From CBCYMI01 sp965183855 (GTDB lineage: Bacteria > Pseudomonadota > Alphaproteobacteria > Caulobacterales > Maricaulaceae), in contig CBCYMI010000028.1 of the NCBI GenBank assembly GCA_965183855.1, forward strand, positions 1 to 64,000: 64,000 nucleotides of DNA. Reading direction: 5' to 3'. The notes beneath the pieces were generated by a model, which was not told the DNA's origin, ran no database searches, and saw nothing but the letters and a program-made list of their open reading frames with translations. The position numbers were made by a program, and so were the translations under genes. Shown piece after piece: positions 61,672 through 64,000 of this stretch (its first letter is position 1; every line of letters begins with the position of its first letter).

Positions 61672-62815
61672 AAGGTAAAATTAGACGAAAACCGTATAAA
61701 GATAGAGATTGTTAACTCATAGCATTAATATAGTCTATAAATAGAGTATATAAATCTTTATTATAGACCTTCTTAAAACACTTTGTGTATAGAATAAGGC
61801 TCTTAAATCTAAACTTGCTAGTTAGAGAACCTTAAGAAATCACGCGACCGCGTGTAAGGTAAAACTAGACGAAAACTGTATAAAAATAGAGATCATTAAC
61901 TCATAGCATTAATATAGTCTATAAATAGAGTGTATAAACCTTTATTATAGCTCTTCTTAAAAGCACTTAGCATATAAAATAAGGTTCTTAAGTTTAATCT
62001 GGGATCTTAAAGAGCCTTAAGAAAACCCAGTCCGAGACTGGCGAACGCACACACATTCGTGTGACTTTTTTTGGAACGCTTAGCGTATAAGAAAAAGCGC
62101 AGAGCTTAATGCTTGGTAATTAGAGAGCCAAACACACATTCGTGTGACTTTTTTTGGAACACTTAGCGTATAAGAAAAAGCGCAGAGCTTAATGCTTGGT
62201 AATTAGAGAGCCAAACACACATTCGTGTGACTTTTTTTGGAACACTTAGCGTATAAGAAAAAGCGCAAAGCTTAATGCTTGGTAATTAGAGAGCCAAACA
62301 CACATTCGTGTGACTTTTTTTGGAACACTTAGCGTATAAGAAAAAGCGCAGAGCTTAATGCTTGGTAATTAGAGAGCCAAACACACATTCGTGTGATTTT
62401 TTTTGGAACACTTAGCGTATAAGAAAAAGCGCAGAGCTTAATGCTTGGTAATTAGAGAGCCAAACACACATTCGTGTGACTTTTTTTGGAACACTTAGCG
62501 TATAAGAAAAAGCGCAAATCTTAATGCTTGGTAATTAGAGAGCCAAACACACATTCGTGTGACTTTTTTTGGAACACTTAGCGTATAAGAAAAAGCGCAA
62601 AGCTTAATGCTTGGTAATTAGAGAGCCAAACACACATTCGTGTGACTTTTTTTGGAACACTTAGCGTATAAGAAAAAGCGCAAAGCTTAATGCTTGGTAA
62701 TTAGAGAGCCAAACACACATTCGTGTGACTTTTTTTGGAACGCTTAGCGTATAAGAAAAAGCGCAAAGCTTAATGCTTGGTAATTAAAGAGCCTAAATAA
62801 AGTCAGCCATTCGGC
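61672..62815 (+). repeat. Upstream blocks plus nine-copy 83-bp modular array
   Basis: Two upstream blocks (about 61676-61768 and 61860-61950) are followed by hairpins at 62052, 62135, 62218, 62301, 62384, 62467, 62550, 62633 and 62716, spaced 83 bases. The right end has AAATAAAGTCAGCCATTCGG, the terminal hairpin, which encodes the last residues of the CPBP protein on -. Confidence 0.95.
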
Positions 62816-63738
62816 TGCGGTCGTGTGTTTTTATCATCCCGAACCTTGAATTTATTTAATATAAAATCTAGAATAAAATAGATTAATCCAAAAGCTAAAA
62901 AAGACATTAATATTTCTATAAATGTCATGTTATAATCAATTTGAAATAAATACGTAACTGGAAAATCTGCCATTCTATAGCCTAAAATCGTAAATACAAA
63001 AATATTAAATGCTGTATGAACTCCTATACTTACTTCTAACCCATTAAATCTATTTGCTAATAAACAGGAAAAAAATCCATAAGAAAAAATATATAATAAA
63101 TAAAAATATACCTGACTTTTTGCCTCTTCATTAGGTAAATGAGCCAGAACAAACAAAAAAGAAGTAAGAATAAAAACAGCTAGTTTTGAAGTTATACATT
63201 GATAAAAGAATTGATTTAAATACCCTCTGAAAAAGACTTCTTCACTTGCAGCTTGAATAGGAATGAAAAAAATTAAAAAAGGAAGATAAATCCAATAGGT
63301 TCTTGAATTATAAGTAAAATCTAAATGAGTTTTTTTATCATAAAAAAACTCAGAAACTCCTAAACCAACCAAAAAAAGAAGTGAAGAAAGAAAAAACGTT
63401 ATAAAAAATGCTATAAAAAAATAAGAATATCTAAATTTAACATTAGCCGTCAGTAAACTTAAAAAAGTTTTTTTATGCCAAAATTTTTGTACAATAAAAA
63501 TAGAAATAAAAGCAAAACTAATCATCAGAAAAAAAAGCGTTCGAGACTGATCATTATATATAGGGGATAAAAAACTGTTTTGAAGATAAATATGAGATTC
63601 TAAAGATACAACTAAAACAACTAATAAAAAAACGCCCAGCATTGCAATTAGGACAATAAATAAAATACCTAACACCCAACGATAGGTTTTCTCTTTTTTG
63701 GTAATAAAAAATCCAGGTTTTTCTTCTTTTCTAGCCAT
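62803..63738 (-). CDS. CPBP-family intramembrane metalloprotease
   Basis: 311 aa, about eight membrane helices. Abi/CAAX-protease motifs: E166-E167 with R171 in AASEEVFFRGYLNQ, H200 in FVLAHLPNE, and H241 with N245 in IGVHTAFNIFVF. CPBP proteases include prenyl-protein processing enzymes and self-immunity factors in bacteriocin loci, and this gene sits at the edge of the bacteriocin island, so immunity or peptide processing is plausible. The final residues QPNG and stop come from the repeat hairpin. Start at ATG 63738; no strong ribosome site. Confidence 0.88.
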   Translation of the reverse strand: MARKEEKPGFFITKKEKTYRWVLGILFIVLIAMLGVFLLVVLVVSLESHIYLQNSFLSPIYNDQSRTLFFLMISFAFISIFIVQKFWHKKTFLSLLTANVKFRYSYFFIAFFITFFLSSLLFLVGLGVSEFFYDKKTHLDFTYNSRTYWIYLPFLIFFIPIQAASEEVFFRGYLNQFFYQCITSKLAVFILTSFLFVLAHLPNEEAKSQVYFYLLYIFSYGFFSCLLANRFNGLEVSIGVHTAFNIFVFTILGYRMADFPVTYLFQIDYNMTFIEILMSFLAFGLIYFILDFILNKFKVRDDKNTRPQPNG

Positions 63739-63774
63739 AAAGTCACAATAAATACTAAACTATAAATGATATTT

Positions 63775-63981
63775 TTAATTCAGATTCAGTTTGAAATCAT
63801 TCCTAGTTTTCATACTCTTAAACAAACATTCAGTATTACTTCTTAAGATATTTCTTTTTAAGAAAAAAATATATATATAAAAATCTGAAATAGATGTAAA
63901 AAAAATATCAATAACAAAATTCAATATTAAAAAAAAGATAGTAATCCATAAGATTTCTGATTTTAGAATTTTACCGAGCAT
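63775..63981 (-). CDS. Possible small membrane protein, 68 aa
   Basis: An ATG-started frame with one long hydrophobic helix (ILWITIFFLILNFVIDIFF) and a basic tail, 36 bases upstream of the CPBP gene. No ribosome site. AT-rich sequence readily yields such hydrophobic frames, so it may not be a gene. Confidence 0.25.
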   Translation of the reverse strand: MLGKILKSEILWITIFFLILNFVIDIFFTSISDFYIYIFFLKRNILRSNTECLFKSMKTRNDFKLNLN

Positions 63982-64000
63982 TAGTTTTACATTTTCATTT

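Noticed and set aside
834..62815. Insertion sequence or classical transposon as the source of the repeats
   Set aside because: No transposase or fragment was seen in any array. The inverted end hairpins resemble terminal repeats, but the arrays are tandem and very short-unit. A non-autonomous element mobilised from elsewhere cannot be excluded.

Overview
The window reads as chromosome from a low-GC alphaproteobacterium. Supports are a MipZ-type ParA ATPase beside panC, a clpS-clpA pair divergent from a SPOR-domain D-Ala-D-Ala carboxypeptidase, and a tRNA-His with no encoded G-1 and an A73 discriminator, a peculiarity of Alphaproteobacteria. Genus cannot be fixed. Low GC, many broken genes and heavy repeat load would suit a host- or protist-associated lineage, but that is inference.

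Layout. (1) 1-14.2 kb: a podovirus-like prophage fragment, all on +: adaptor, scaffold, coat, nozzle-like tail protein, GNAT, internal virion protein, portal, tail fibre (frameshifted), M15 endolysin and holin-like proteins. No terminase, integrase or repressor is seen, and host-type repeats sit between phage genes. (2) 14.5-25.7 kb: phenylalanine hydroxylase, a SIMPL protein, an AsmA protein, an M48 peptidase, tRNA-His, a broken glycosyltransferase, long tandem repeats and a 39-bp minisatellite. (3) 25.8-32.8 kb: a complete trp operon, trpL-E-G-D-C/F-B-A, with a classical attenuator (leader peptide with two adjacent Trp codons, then a terminator). trpE carries two compensating frameshifts. 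(4) 32.8-47.4 kb: response regulator, rodA, a broken TonB-dependent receptor, a first bacteriocin cassette, clpA/clpS, dac, mipZ, panC, an Hpt protein and exbB-exbD. (5) 47.4-63.7 kb: a bacteriocin island holding most of seven double-glycine-leader peptide genes, small membrane proteins (putative immunity), two identical membrane metallopeptidases, a BAAT-like hydrolase and a CPBP protease. A Phd/VapC pair with a broken toxin and mreC-mreD-mrdA are embedded in it.

Two systems stand out. The bacteriocin genes share a near-identical leader, promoter and upstream block but carry three unrelated core peptides, as if cores are exchanged behind a fixed leader. The intergenic spaces are filled with modular hairpin repeats (units of 78, 83 or about 91 bp) that I saw only in one orientation. 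Their hairpin sequences vary while pairing is kept. Several arrays are bounded by an inverted terminal hairpin, and that hairpin supplies the last codons and stop (Gln-Pro-Lys/Asn-Gly-stop) of four unrelated proteins.

Several genes are broken by one-base indels, often in homopolymers. Real decay and sequencing error cannot be separated from this sequence alone.
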